A model generated the notes under the pieces. That model searched no databases. It was not told where the DNA came from and was given only the letters and a program-made list of their open reading frames with translations. Positions 1-10,320 of a DNA stretch of 64,000 bases are shown here, piece by piece. Numbering within the stretch: the first letter of the stretch is position 1; each line of letters begins with the position of its first letter. The stretch lies in the NCBI GenBank assembly GCA_006937955.1, contig SSNP01000024.1:1332065-1396064 (forward strand), in the 5' to 3' direction. The position numbers and the translations under genes are program-made. The stretch comes from Pachypanchax playfairii. Lineage: Eukaryota > Chordata > Actinopteri > Cyprinodontiformes > Aplocheilidae.

Positions 1-546
1 TACCCGCCTATCGTGAGCACTGGTTTTTGACACGGAAGAATTAGAGCTCAGTTGCGGAGATACGCGACTGGCTCTTCCCCTCTGGCTCCTGTCTGTCCCT
101 GGTCGCCTCTGGATCCACACCTCTCCGGTGAGCGCGCTGCTGCCTCCCCTGCTGGACCCACGCAGGCATCGACAGCACCGCGTCCCGGACCTCACCGTAC
201 TGCCTCGACTCCTGGAGCACCACCCCCGCTGCAGTGTCCCGTGGATCTCACCATACGCAGCTTCAGTCACCGCGTCACCGTGAGTACTAGAGCACTATCC
301 CCGTACACTGCAGCGGGCTGTTCATGTGTGACTAACTAACGTCTCCTCCAGGATCGAGTCTCCACCCCACTGCAGTCCAGTCCTGGGGTTATTCATCGTG
401 CACATTTCAGATTCACTGTACTGTTGTCTTGTGCATATAAATAATAAACTCACTTTCACTGATACCTGGTTCTCGTGTGTGTGTCTTGGAGTTGGGTCGC
501 TTTGGAGTTCAGTTCAACCCCCCCTACCTGGTAACTGAACCTGACA
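1..546 (+). mobile_element. Retroelement-like 3' tail (LTR or LINE end), class uncertain
   Basis: This is a C- and T-rich, relatively GC-rich stretch unlike the AT-rich DNA after it. It ends in an AATAAA polyadenylation-type signal (about 440-450), a short tail and the phrase ACCTGGTAACTGAACCTGAC (527-546). Several teleost LTR retrotransposons end in this way. A 95-codon frame (52-339) runs through it, but it is proline/serine-rich and matches no domain I know. The 5' boundary lies outside the window, and no matching second LTR is visible. It could instead be the tail of a non-LTR element or an untranslated host exon. The assignment rests on style of sequence only. Confidence 0.3.
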
Positions 547-586
547 CTGGTCCCGTCATTGTCTGCTATAGCGAGTTTTCACTGTA
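547..586 (+). mobile_element. Tigger/pogo-like terminal fragment
   Basis: The segment ends GCGAGTTTTCACTG followed by TA. This resembles the reverse complement of a pogo/Tigger terminus (CAGTGAAA-CTCGC type) next to its TA target. A similar segment (CTGGTCCCGTCA, then GCTAT-GCGAG-TTTCACT) lies at 40035-40073, so this is a repeated end sequence. Only about 40 bp remain, directly abutting the retroelement-like tail. No transposase or opposite end is seen. Confidence 0.35.
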
Positions 587-2011
587 TGTAATATTAAATT
601 TACTGTGGTGTAAAGATATTAAATGTAGTCTTTACATAAACCGTCATCAGTTCCTGAAACATGAAGTTGTGCTTCGCTCAGGTGGGTCATTAAGACATCA
701 CTCTGGTCTGAAATAATCTGTTTCTCCAAATAAAATAGTTGCTGCTCCTAACCTTTTCATCAAAGTTCACTTCAAACAATCTGTATTCACTTTAAGTTCA
801 TATTCTTCTTGTATGAATGCATGAACACTTGTTTTAGATTGTGTGTCTCTTTCTGCTTTGCAGTTACCTGGAGACAGTAAAACATCTAATATCTGTGTAG
901 TTTTCTGTGGTCCACCTGTAGTCCATTTTCCTCCCATAAATGGGCCATAGTGAAGTGCCTGTTCTATCACTCTAATACACTGAGAGCAAAGGCACTTTTC
1001 CCACAATAGTTTTGGTGTATAGATTATCCACCCTCTGTTGATTTCTAAGCTTTCCGAGAGCCCCGAGGTTTGTCTCAGCTTCCCAGTGTGTGCTGCCTTC
1101 ACTGCGAGCCTCTTTCTCACGCTCAACCAATTTTATGTATTCACCCATAGATATAACCACTGCTCTCCTGAGAACTCTTTTTTTTATTATTATTCCATTG
1201 TCTTTTACTCTTTGTTTTTATCCCAGAAACTCAGTCCTACTTTCTTTATTTGCTTCACTTGGTTTGGTGTTAACTCATTCCTAATCTTATTCTAACTGTT
1301 CCTTCAACAAATGTTTTTCATTTAATAAACAATTCCTTCAAGACAACACAGTTAAGGTGAGAAGCTTAAAAATGAGGAGCAGAATAGAAAGTCAATCAAA
1401 GCACAGATTACTGAGCTAACGGTCACTAGTCACATCACAGTGAACATCAGTGTCAGTGAATTCTGTCCTAAAACAACTTTAAATCCAATGTTTTTCTTTC
1501 TGTTTATATGAAAACTGTTTTACTTTGTATTTAATGTCTCATTATGTTGTTATTTACAGTGTAAATTACAGGCAGATATAGGTTTCTGTAGCACTTCTCG
1601 TTCTGTTATATCTATTTCTGGTAACTGAAGTCATTCATAGACCTAAACAAAACAGCTCAGAACAAGAACCGTTTATAACATTTACACCAAAAACCCAAAA
1701 GCACTGACAAGAAATTCTGATGTTTACAAAACAGCTAATACCTGAAATTTTAACATCAGTTATGTTATAAATACAACTATGACAAAATGTCTACATAACA
1801 CAAAAAATTGAATTGTAAGAAAGTCAAAATCAAAAGAAATGTCAAAGCTGCTGCAAGGGAGTTGTTAAGGTCACCATGGCAACCATACATCCACGTCTCT
1901 CTGACAGCTAACTTAACAACAGGCAGACAGGAATGCAGAAAAAAAATCCTCAAATGGTTTCTGGACAAAAATACTGTAAGATGCTCTGAGAAGATTGTTA
2001 AACTCTGATTG
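587..2011. other. Anonymous AT-rich DNA
   Basis: I see no gene and no repeat that I recognise. Short frames here are interrupted and compositionally biased. The only notable site is a perfect RFX-type X-box at 1870-1883, listed separately. Confidence 0.5.
1870..1883. promoter_or_regulatory. X-box motif (RFX-type), perfect consensus
   Basis: GTCACCATGGCAAC fits the RFX X-box consensus GTNRCC-N2-RGYAAC in both half-sites. RFX factors bind such imperfect palindromes, classically in promoters of ciliary and MHC class II genes. No promoter or exon is recognised next to it, so function is inference. A second perfect site lies at 2646-2659. Confidence 0.35.
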
Positions 2012-2017
2012 GGAGAA

Positions 2018-2348
2018 GGGGCTGCACGGTGGTGCAGTTGGTTGCACTTTGGACTTGAGAAGGTCTTGGGTTCAAAACCGGCCTGGGACCTTTGCATGCA
2101 TGCGTGGGTTTTCTCCAGGGACTCCAGTGTCCTCCAACAGACCTAAAGTATGCTTCAGGTTAATAGGCTACTTAAAATTGTCCCTTGATGTGAGTGTGAG
2201 TGGTTGTTTGTCTTTATATGGTCCTCTGATGGACTGGCGACCTGTCCAGGTGGGACTCCGCCTCTCTCCCAATGACTGCTGGAGATAGACACCAGCTCCC
2301 TGAGACCCTGAACTGGAACAAGCAGGTAGAGGTGATGACTGACTGATT
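2018..2348 (+). mobile_element. tRNA-derived SINE, near full length
   Basis: This is a teleost SINE in plus orientation. Its tRNA-like head has a pol III A box TGGTGCAGTTGG (2030-2041) and a B box GGTTCAAAACC (2069-2079), the latter matching GGTTCRANNCC exactly. The body has the conserved phrases of the abundant fish SINE related to zebrafish DANA/mermaid and the V-SINE group: CGTGGGTTTTCTCC, then GATGGACTGGCGACCTGTCC (2229-2248), then the CAGCTCCCTGAGACCCTGAA region. The body is somewhat diverged. A second copy sits at 50313-50677 on the other strand. The subfamily name is uncertain. Confidence 0.75.
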
Positions 2349-3969
2349 CCTTTTGTATGACTTTTATCGCCAGCTCACTATATGCTGCTGCACACTCAAA
2401 CCGCACGTTGATGTTTACATGTTTTGCTTTAACTCTTTTCAAAGCTGCTGAGAGTTAAAGTGCATAAAAATCATGAACAGGATAGTAAAAAACAAATACA
2501 ACTTCAACCTTGTACATCATCAAACTTGTTTTTATATTTTAGTTTTTTATGATAATGATTAAACCGTGACCTTTGTATAACAAAAGCACAAACACACAAT
2601 CCATCAGGGGTTAATGTCACCCACTGTGCTGCTTTTACATCTCTGGTTGCCACGGCAACATATGATGATCTGTGTAAATTTGACAGAATGTTTCTGCATC
2701 CCTCAGCAGAGGATCTCCTGACATGTTGAACTTTTGACCAGCGTGTGTTTCTCACATTCAGATCGACGCTGAAACGAATGAATCAAATGAATCAACCTGG
2801 TGTTTTTCAGCGTTAGTAAAGAAAAATAACATAATAATATAAAATAAAGTCTCTCAGTTAGTTTAGTTTTTATCATGATTCAGTTAAAGTCAGGAAGTTT
2901 CACTTTCTAGATTCTAACAACCCAGTAAGACTGATTAGCTGTTAATCATACATCAAAGTTGCGATGCACAGCCCATAATAGAGCAGTAATTCCTCCTTTT
3001 ATTAAAGGATTATAAATTCAAAGTAACAGAATAAAAGAACACCTCTGACATCAGCTCCAAACCTTTTAGACACAAACTTTTAGGTAGTTTTAGGGTTTTT
3101 ATTTCAAACATGAACATGTGAAATTAAACTGCAGCTGTGTGCTAAAACTCATTCAGATGAAGAACATCAAACTCTCACACTGCTTAAAATCCTCATTTTC
3201 ATCTGGGAGTTTATTGCATCATATTATACCTCAGAGTTGTGACTCTTATTCTGAAGGTCATCACGCTACAAATATTTCTGGTTTAGAAAATAGGAGCTGC
3301 ATCATGTATTTGAACAGAGTGGCTGCTCAGTACTTTGCCTCCATGGCCATTCGAAGAATTAAAAAAAGTTACGACCGTGAAGGAGTTTTAGTTCCAAATC
3401 GACATTGTAAAACAATTAGATACAATCTGGGACAAAATGTTTTAGAAATGATGCTTTTTTTTAAAGAAAACAAAGTTTTGACAAACGCTGTATCTTCAAC
3501 CTTGGTCTCTTGAAGTTTGAAAGACATCTCGCTTTATAAGGAATCACATTGTGTTTATTTGTGCCACCCTCATTTGTTTTTGTTGCTTTTTAAAATCTAT
3601 ATATATTTATTTATTTGTCTGTTTGAATCTACATGACTTTCTGTAGATTTTTCCTGCTGTTGTCACAGAAACAACCAAATCTGAACATATTGTCTCCTCC
3701 CAGAAGCTCCTGCTCCACAGTGGTTTGACTTTGATCCTCATTAGACTAATAACTACTGTCAGTGTTTTAACTGTTGCTCTTATTTTGGATGTATCGTTCA
3801 GTTGGTAACTGTGTCAGCGCTGCTGTTGGAGGGCTGTTTGTAGCTTTGATGGATACAGACTTTCTGTCACCAGCAGCTTCAGAACTCTCTCTTATTTTGC
3901 CATTAAGTCGTGTAAATGTTTTTCATACTCCACAGATTCTTGGTGTGAGAATAAAACAGATTTTTCTGG
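2349..3969. other. Anonymous AT-rich DNA
   Basis: No gene was recognised. A 131-codon frame (3118-3513) matches no family I know and is AT-biased. The second X-box (2646-2659) lies here. A short (TATA/TTTA) run is at about 3597-3616. Confidence 0.45.
2646..2659. promoter_or_regulatory. X-box motif (RFX-type), second perfect copy
   Basis: GTTGCCACGGCAAC is a perfect inverted repeat around AC and fits GTNRCC-N2-RGYAAC in both halves. It lies 763 bp from the plus-strand site at 1870-1883. No adjacent gene is recognised. Confidence 0.35.
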
Positions 3970-3974
3970 CTCCG

Positions 3975-4130
3975 GTTGTGCAGATTCTCAGTCATCCAGG
4001 GCAAATCCAACCAAAAGCATCTGGACTTTTTTTTTAAGCTTTCTGATTTGAGAAAGCTGCTTGGGTGAGAAGTGAAACATCTTTAAGAATTAAAAAGAAG
4101 AAGTTTAAGTCCTGTTGCCTTTGATTTGTT
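3975..4130 (+). repeat. Dispersed teleost repeat with 'GAGAAGTGAAACATCTTTAAG' type core (possible retroelement tail)
   Basis: The segment reads CAGTCATCCAGGGCAAATCC, then CCAAAAGCATCTGGACTT, then GCTGCTTGGGTGAGAAG and finally GTCCTGTTGCCTTTG. I recognise this phrase order from a dispersed fish repeat. A more decayed relative may lie at 9600-9845 (CCAGTTGCCTTTTG near its end). The parent element is not certain; a Penelope-like or other non-LTR tail is one option. Confidence 0.35.
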
Positions 4131-7100
4131 TTGTTCTAACTTAACCTGGAGAGTTTTCAAACAGCTCACCCACATGCCAGCTGTGTTTTTGGTGAAGATT
4201 TTAGGGGAGTGGAGCTGCTATAGATACAGCGTTTGCATGCAGGTTAATAAGTTCATATTTTGCTGAACAGAGCATAATATGATTGATTACTTATTTTGGA
4301 ATTATATCACCTTTTACCATTCCAACAAGCTTTTCCTATGTCCATCTTCCTGAAAATAGACAGTGAGCACAACGCTCAGTTTTGGGATCAAACCTCTCAC
4401 CTTCTGATAAGTAGACGACCTTCCCTCCCTCTCGACTCTTCCACTAAATATTTACTGGATCAGCTGTTTTCGATATGTCATCACTCTCTTTCTTTGATGC
4501 TGCCATGTATGCACACAATCCCACCATGTACCAGGACCCACCATGACAACACTCGTCTTAGACAGTATTGAGATGCAGTGACACACTACAAGACCTGCCA
4601 GGCTCGTACAACTGTACCACATGATGGAATGAAAGTCCAGGCTCTAGGCCAGCATGGCCAGTCCTGCTTTAGATTCTCAATCACTGAGCCACGGGCTGCA
4701 CTGTGCCCCCATGCTCTGACTGAGACCTCAATACACTGCAACGTGCAACGTGCTTTCATTTCTGTGAAATCTTCATTATTAATAAATATTCCATTACAAA
4801 AACTAAGTACGCAAACACAAAAATATATAATGATAACATAAAACATCTCCATATGCTTCCTGACACCCTTATCTCACAATAATAATGGTGCTGTAGCTGC
4901 TCGGTGCGAGTGACACGAGGGACTTTGTGCTGGCTGAGACCCCTTTAATCTCCACACACACTCATCTGAGCATTAAACTTCAATGTGGAGAGTAAAAGGG
5001 CATGTCAGCATTAGGAGTGCCTCAGTTGGACGTTAGTCAGCCCAGATTTAGCCACCCATGCATGCTACGAATGTTCAGAGACCCCAAAAAGCACTTGAGT
5101 CAGAGGTTAGGAGGAACAACAGACACAGCTCTATATTATTTCTGTTCTGACTTAGTTATTGAAGTTAAAGGACTGCACACCAGATCTATTAGAAATAACA
5201 CGATCTGTAAACTTCACGTACACGTACATAGACATGTATTAAGAAACAAGACCGCAAAGACTCGGCTTTTCATTGATTTGCTTTTTTGTCTTGATTCTAT
5301 TTGAGGACATTGAGGGCCAGCCTAAGATGGTCTGGTAGTCAGTCTGATCTCTCAGACCACATTTCACCCCTGTGCCTTTAAATACTGAAATCACCTTTAA
5401 TAACAGCTGTGTGTGGGTGTGAGTAATGGGATTATTGGGTTGCTGTAACCTCATGATATGGATCTATTTTAGGATTGTGTTGATTCAGTGGATCAGGACG
5501 GTCTGTTGTGTTTTTCTCATTCGTATCTATAGCTGCAAACAGCTTTCAGATCTATTTACAACTGTAGGTAACTCACCATGAATAATTAGGAGGTCTTCCT
5601 TATATGTTTTCTCATCTCCCTTTGCAATTTAAATCTGGATTATTCCTAGAAGCTGGTAGAGATTCATTGCAAGGGTCTCCTTTAACAGAGCCATGTGCCT
5701 GTTTGTGCTTGGATTCATTAAACAAGGCAGACGACTTGATTAAGTCCCGTTTTGTTGTGACGACATGAGCCTAATGAAAAATATTCATTCATTCATAAAA
5801 AACCACCAATAGCCTAATAGAACCAAAGACCGGTATCATAAACAAGGAATGTTTAGTTGATAAAGATCTCAGTGAGTTGTGTTTAAGGCATATCACACCA
5901 TGTGATGAGATTTATATTAATGCTCATATAGAAATAAAGTGTAATCCTGTGAGATTTAAAAGCTAATGTGGAAACGATGATGTAGATTATGGACTTCAAG
6001 ATAATCTACTGCAATGAAACCGCAGACATGTCATGACAGAGTCCATTGTCCCTTAATATTTCCCTCTATTAGGCTGTTTCATATAATATTTCCAAATATT
6101 TTCCATCAAAATTTGCATTCTTAGTGCTTTTTCCCCTCCATCTTCATCTCGTTCCCTTCGGTATGTTTCTGTGTCTGTCATTATTCCATCATCTGGGTTT
6201 TTGGCCCGGTGTTGGACAGAAAATCATCTTTGGGACCGCCGTTTGGCTGAGATCCAAGATGTGATGCATCGTCTGTCTGTCCGGCCCCAAAGAGGTCGTA
6301 AAACAGAAAGATAGATGCAGTGCTAATGTTTTACCTCAACGTTCAGCTGGAACCGGAGGGAAAAGTTGTTTGTGTATAAACGTCAGTGCAAGAATGTGTG
6401 TTCCAGTGGAAGTATGTTAATATGTTTGTCTTTTCATCTGCGCTCATTTAACAGTTCATTGGGGAGCAATCAGACATAACTCAGAGGATGATAGAAACAT
6501 AAACGCATCCGGAAACATACTTCCTTACTCAGGTTTAAGTTGGCCTGTAGTTCAGGAATAACTATAAAAGCTTTGGGATGAGTTGCCAAGGGGCAGCAGG
6601 AGCTACAGCAGGTTGAGCATGCCTAATGAAAAACTTAATACCCGTTGGCAGGGATTGCCACTGTGCTTCTCTCCAAGGATTTAAGATTTGGCTGACATTA
6701 ATCCAACGTCAAGATCAGAAGAGCCCAGGGTAATAAAGCCAGGCATCGTATCTTTGTGTTTCTAAGTACACAAACAGAGAGAATGAGAGAATCTGTATCA
6801 GAGATCTAAAGTCTTGACTAAGAAAATTCCTTTCAAAAGCTTGGTCTGCGCACGGCCTGATCCCCATGAAAGCCATAAAATCTGGAGATTGGCGCAGAGA
6901 TCTGGAATTCTGAATGAGAGCAGATTCCTTAGGAATTACGCCTAACAGTGTAAAAGAGAAAAATAAGAGATTAGATGGACACTGTAAGGAGACAGATCTG
7001 TGAGAGTTTAGAGGGGAAAAGAAGGTAGGGCTTTAAAATTTGGTGGGGTTGTGTCAGTTTGAAAGGGACGGTTTTGGACATTTTCGACGCCAGCCAGATA

Positions 7101-7367
7101 CGAAGTGTCTACAGTAAATTAAAGCAGAAAGCGAGCTCCAGGATATGAGGCACTCTTGTTACGATAAACCGACGTAATGAACTCCCTTCTGATCTGCAGA
7201 ACTGTAAAAATGTACCAGCAGGAAATGAAGGAAGAAATGGATTTCAGTTTTGTTGTGACTCCACAATCAAGGGATTTTGAGGGGGTGGAGGGAACTGCTA
7301 TCTAACTATGAGGAATTCATTGTGCTCTCCAATATCCTGTCCTCTGTTTAATTCATGCCATAATATA
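4131..7367. other. Non-coding DNA, no repeat recognised
   Basis: I see no gene, RNA gene or transposon in these 3.2 kb. Frames at 4296-4571, 4578-4852 and 5002-5304 are short and of unrecognised sequence. The 5.5-7.3 kb part has less low-complexity sequence than its surroundings and no visible repeat boundary. It is the sort of interval where conserved non-coding elements could be sought, but I cannot show conservation from one sequence. Confidence 0.45.
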
Positions 7368-8784
7368 CAGTGGGGCAAAGAAGTATTTAGTCAGCCACCA
7401 ATTGTGTAAGTTCTCCCACTTAAAAAGATCAGAGAGGCCTGTAATTTTCATCATAGGTATACCTCAACTATGAGAGACAAAATGAGGAAAAAAAATCCAG
7501 AAAATCACATTGTCTGATTTTTAAAGAATTTATTTGCAAATTATGGTGGAAAATAAGTATTTGGTCAATAACAAAAGTTAATCTCAATACTTTGTTATAT
7601 AGCCTTTGTTGGCAATGACAGAGGTCAAACGTTTTCTGTAAGTCTTCACAAGGTTTTCACACACTGTTGCTGGTATTTTGGCCCATTCCTCCATGCAGAT
7701 CTCCTCTAGAGCAGTGATGTTTTGGGGCTGACGCTGGGCAACACGGACTTTCAACTCCCTCCAGAGATTTTCTATGGGGTTGAGATCTGGAGACTGGCTA
7801 GGCCACTCCAGGACCTTGAAATGCTTCTTACGAAGCCACTCCTTCGTTGCCCGGGCGGTGTGTTTGGGATCATTGTCATGCTGAAAGACCCAGCCACGTC
7901 TCATTTTCAATGCCCTTGCTGATGGAAGGAGGTTTTCACTCAAAATCTTACGATACATGGCCCCATTCATTCTTTCCTTTACACGGATCAGTCGTCCTGG
8001 TCCCCTTGCAGAAAAACAGCCCCAAAGCATGATGTTTCCACCCCCATGCTTTACAGTAGGTATGGTGTTCTTTGGATCCAACTCAGCATTCTTTCCCCTC
8101 CAAACACGACAAGTTGAGTTTCTACCAAAAAGTTCTATTTTGGTTTCATCTGACCATATGATGTTCTCCCAATCCTCTTCTGGATCATCCAAATGCTCTC
8201 TAGCAAACCGCAGACGGGCCTGGACGTGTCCTGGCTTCAGCAGGGGGACACGTCTGGCACTGCATGATTTGAGTCCCTGGCGGCGTAGTGTGTTACTGAT
8301 GGTAGCCTTTGTTACTTTGGTCCCAGCTCTCTGCAGGTCATTCACTAGGTCCCTCCGTGTGGTTCTGGGATTTTTGCTCACCGTTCTTGTGATCATTTTG
8401 ACCCCACGGGGTGAGATCTTGCGTGGAGCCCCAGATCAAGGGAGATTATCAGTGGTCTTGTATGTCTTCCATTTTCTAATAATTGCTCCCACAGTTGATT
8501 TCTTCACACCAAGCTGCTTACCTATTGCAGATTCAGTCTTCCCAGCCTGGTGAAGGTCTACAATTTTGTTTCTGGTGTCCTTTGACAGCTCTTTGGTCTT
8601 GGCCATAGTGGAGTTTGGAGCGTGACTGTTTGAAGTTGTGGACAGGTGTCTTTTATACTGATAACGAGTTCACACAGGTGCCATTAATACAGGTAACGAG
8701 TGGAGGACCGAGGAGCCTCTTAAAGAAGTTACAGGTCTGTGAAAGCCAGAAATCTTACTTGTTTGTAGGTGACCAAATACTTAT
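7368..8784 (-). mobile_element. Tc1/mariner (Tc1-like) DNA transposon, right end truncated
   Basis: The left end begins CAGTGGGGCAAAGAAGTATT directly after a TA dinucleotide (7366-7367), the Tc1 target. A long left inverted repeat of about 210 bp follows, with an inner repeat AAATAAGTATTTGGTC near 7551-7566. The transposase reads leftward (7584-8606, minus). On the right the element keeps the inner phrase GACCAAATACTTATTT (8771-8786), then stops. The expected second inverted repeat of about 200 bp is absent, and three TTAGGG units follow. The sequence type is a widespread fish Tc1 family also reported in lampreys. With one inverted repeat missing this copy could not be mobilised. Confidence 0.93.
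7584..8606 (-). pseudogene. Tc1 transposase, full length but with one in-frame stop
   Basis: Read from ATG at 8606 to the stop at 7584, the frame spans 341 codons, the normal length of a fish Tc1 transposase (340 aa). Residues 1-56 are the start of the paired-like helix-turn-helix DNA-binding part. Codon 57 (8438-8436) is TGA where the surrounding motif suggests arginine, a change expected from CpG decay (CGA to TGA). The remaining frame is open from there, with an ATG at residue 71. The catalytic DDE triad is intact: D153 in WSDETKIELFG, D244 in QHDNDPKHT and E279 in PDLNPIENLW, with 34 residues between the second and third (DD34E). No frameshift is seen, so the copy is only lightly decayed. 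The protein would cut and paste its own element at TA sites in the nucleus. A product starting at the internal ATG would lack the first DNA-binding helices. Confidence 0.93.
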
Positions 8785-8802
8785 TTAGGGTTAGGGTTAG
8801 GG
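8785..8802 (+). repeat. Three perfect telomere-type TTAGGG repeats
   Basis: Three uninterrupted TTAGGG units sit exactly where the Tc1 sequence breaks off, and unrelated sequence follows (ATAGTTTTCC). TTAGGG is the vertebrate telomere repeat. Such short interstitial tracts are known scars of double-strand break repair, but simple-repeat origin is also possible. Confidence 0.85.
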
Positions 8803-9909
8803 ATAGTTTTCCAACAAGCAAATAAGGCGTTCTGATCTTGCTCCTGTGCTTAACCCATTAGATCCTTGGGTCCTAACAAGAACTGAATGGCAGCTTTAGT
8901 TCTTGCTCCTCTGGGTGGAGGTTGGTAAGTATTTTCAAAGCAGTTTCTTCCAGGAAACTTTGCTGTTGAATCAGCTGGATGCTTCTGTTCTGCTTGCTGT
9001 AGGCGCCTTTGCTCCTGCTGCTCTTCCAGACTGTAGTCTCAACATCTTAACAGGATTCTGTCCCACCTGTGTCAAGCAGTACTTGAGGAATGAGAATGGA
9101 AGTTTTACTTTTGAAACAGTCTACCTGTTCTGTGACTTCCGTTTGGCAGATTGTGTCTTCACCAGGAACTCCTGCTGCCATTTCCCCCAGAACATCACAT
9201 CACATGTTCAAGGGCCATTTATGATCCTAAATCTCTCCTCTGTGCCATCAGGAGGATTTTAAGAAGTTTATGGCTGTTTCTATTACGTTTTTAAACTATA
9301 TTCAAGGACCATTTACAGTGAAAGTGTGGGTTTATTGAAAAAAATGATAGTTTTGGTCAAGGAATTCATGACTTAAAGCAAAACTAACATACCATCCTGT
9401 GCACAGTGAACAAGATGGTTCAGCTCTCTTTAAAAAAATTGGATCTGTAGAACAACCTCAGATTTGGGAAAAAGAGATTAGGTCTGGCTGCTTTAACGAG
9501 ATAATGACTAGCCACAATGAGGTCAAGATTACAATGGATTACCACCACCTTCAGTGGAATTTAGCAGTGTAGCAAGCTAGCTTGATTCCTAATAGATTTG
9601 TTTTTAAAATCTATCAGACTTTTTGCAGATTTTTAAGATGTTTTTCTTCTCATTCGAAGAGTTTCATCAGGTCTAAATGAAAAGTGTAGTTATTCAATTC
9701 CTACACTCAGGCAGGTGACCAAAACATCTCACATGCAAACCAGTTCAACAAACATAAAGGTTGAAACTCACTTGTCATTTAGAAATGACTAAACTTCTTA
9801 GCTGAAAAAAATATGAAAAAAAATTAATCCAGTTGCCTTTTGTACCCTACTAGTATTTATATTGTATTTACCTGGATAACTTACAAAACTTATGAAATAA
9901 CTAACACTA
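8803..9909. other. Anonymous DNA with an unrecognised 119-codon frame
   Basis: A plus-strand frame at 8903-9262 encodes a cysteine-containing 119-residue peptide that I cannot assign. It has no signal peptide or known motif and no clear splice or polyadenylation context. I treat it as chance. The 9600-9845 part may be a decayed relative of the repeat at 3975-4130. Confidence 0.35.
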
Positions 9910-10320
9910 GGAGCTTGTGGCCCGCTCAGTACCTTTTCTACGTCACAATCACTCTTTTTAGACCGTATTTTAGCATCTGCTATTGATTCACAGCGATTTG
10001 AATGCAGAAATACTCAGAAATGCAATCTTGAGCTTGCATTTTCTGTCTATGTCCACTAGCATCTTTGTTTATGCTAGTGCTAAGGCTAGCTTACAGCTAG
10101 CAGAAAAGGAGCTTGTGGCCGGCACACTGGCTTTTCTATATTATAATCTTTTTTAGATGCATTTTAGCATCTGTTACTGAATCACAGCAATTTGAAAGCA
10201 TAAATACTCAAAAATGCAATTTTGAGCTTAATTTTTTTAATATGTCCTCTAGCATTAGAAAAATGTCACAAGAACATGTTAACAACAAGAAAAACACAAT
10301 TTTCATTGGAGTGGGTCTTT
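9910..10320 (+). mobile_element. Two tandem partial copies of a TTAA-type MITE
   Basis: Two successive copies of the right half of one MITE lie head to tail (about 9910-10067 and 10068-10320). Both contain GAGCTTGTGGCC, an ATTTTAGCATCTG phrase, GAATCACAGCAATTTGAA-like sequence and AATGCAATTTTGAGCTT. Only the second reaches the terminus (GAGTGGGTCTTT, ending 10320). The complete family member is at 26451-26874, and relatives lie at 52382-52597 and 52711-53169. No coding capacity is visible. Confidence 0.7.

Noticed and set aside
1..546. Start of the window as an endogenous retrovirus LTR
   Set aside because: No primer-binding site, partner LTR or gag/pol/env frame is visible. Only a retroelement-like tail can be supported.
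2018..2100. A/B-box region as a tRNA gene
   Set aside because: The cloverleaf cannot be closed, and the sequence continues into a SINE body with relatives elsewhere.
7722..8553. Three plus-strand open frames of 61-198 codons opposite the Tc1 element
   Set aside because: They are the antisense of the transposase frame, which has the DD34E motifs in the minus orientation.
8785..8802. TTAGGG repeats as a chromosome end
   Set aside because: There are only three units, with ordinary sequence on both sides.
8903..9262. 119-codon cysteine-containing frame as a small secreted protein
   Set aside because: No signal peptide, no recognised motif and no promoter, splice or polyadenylation context beyond what chance gives.
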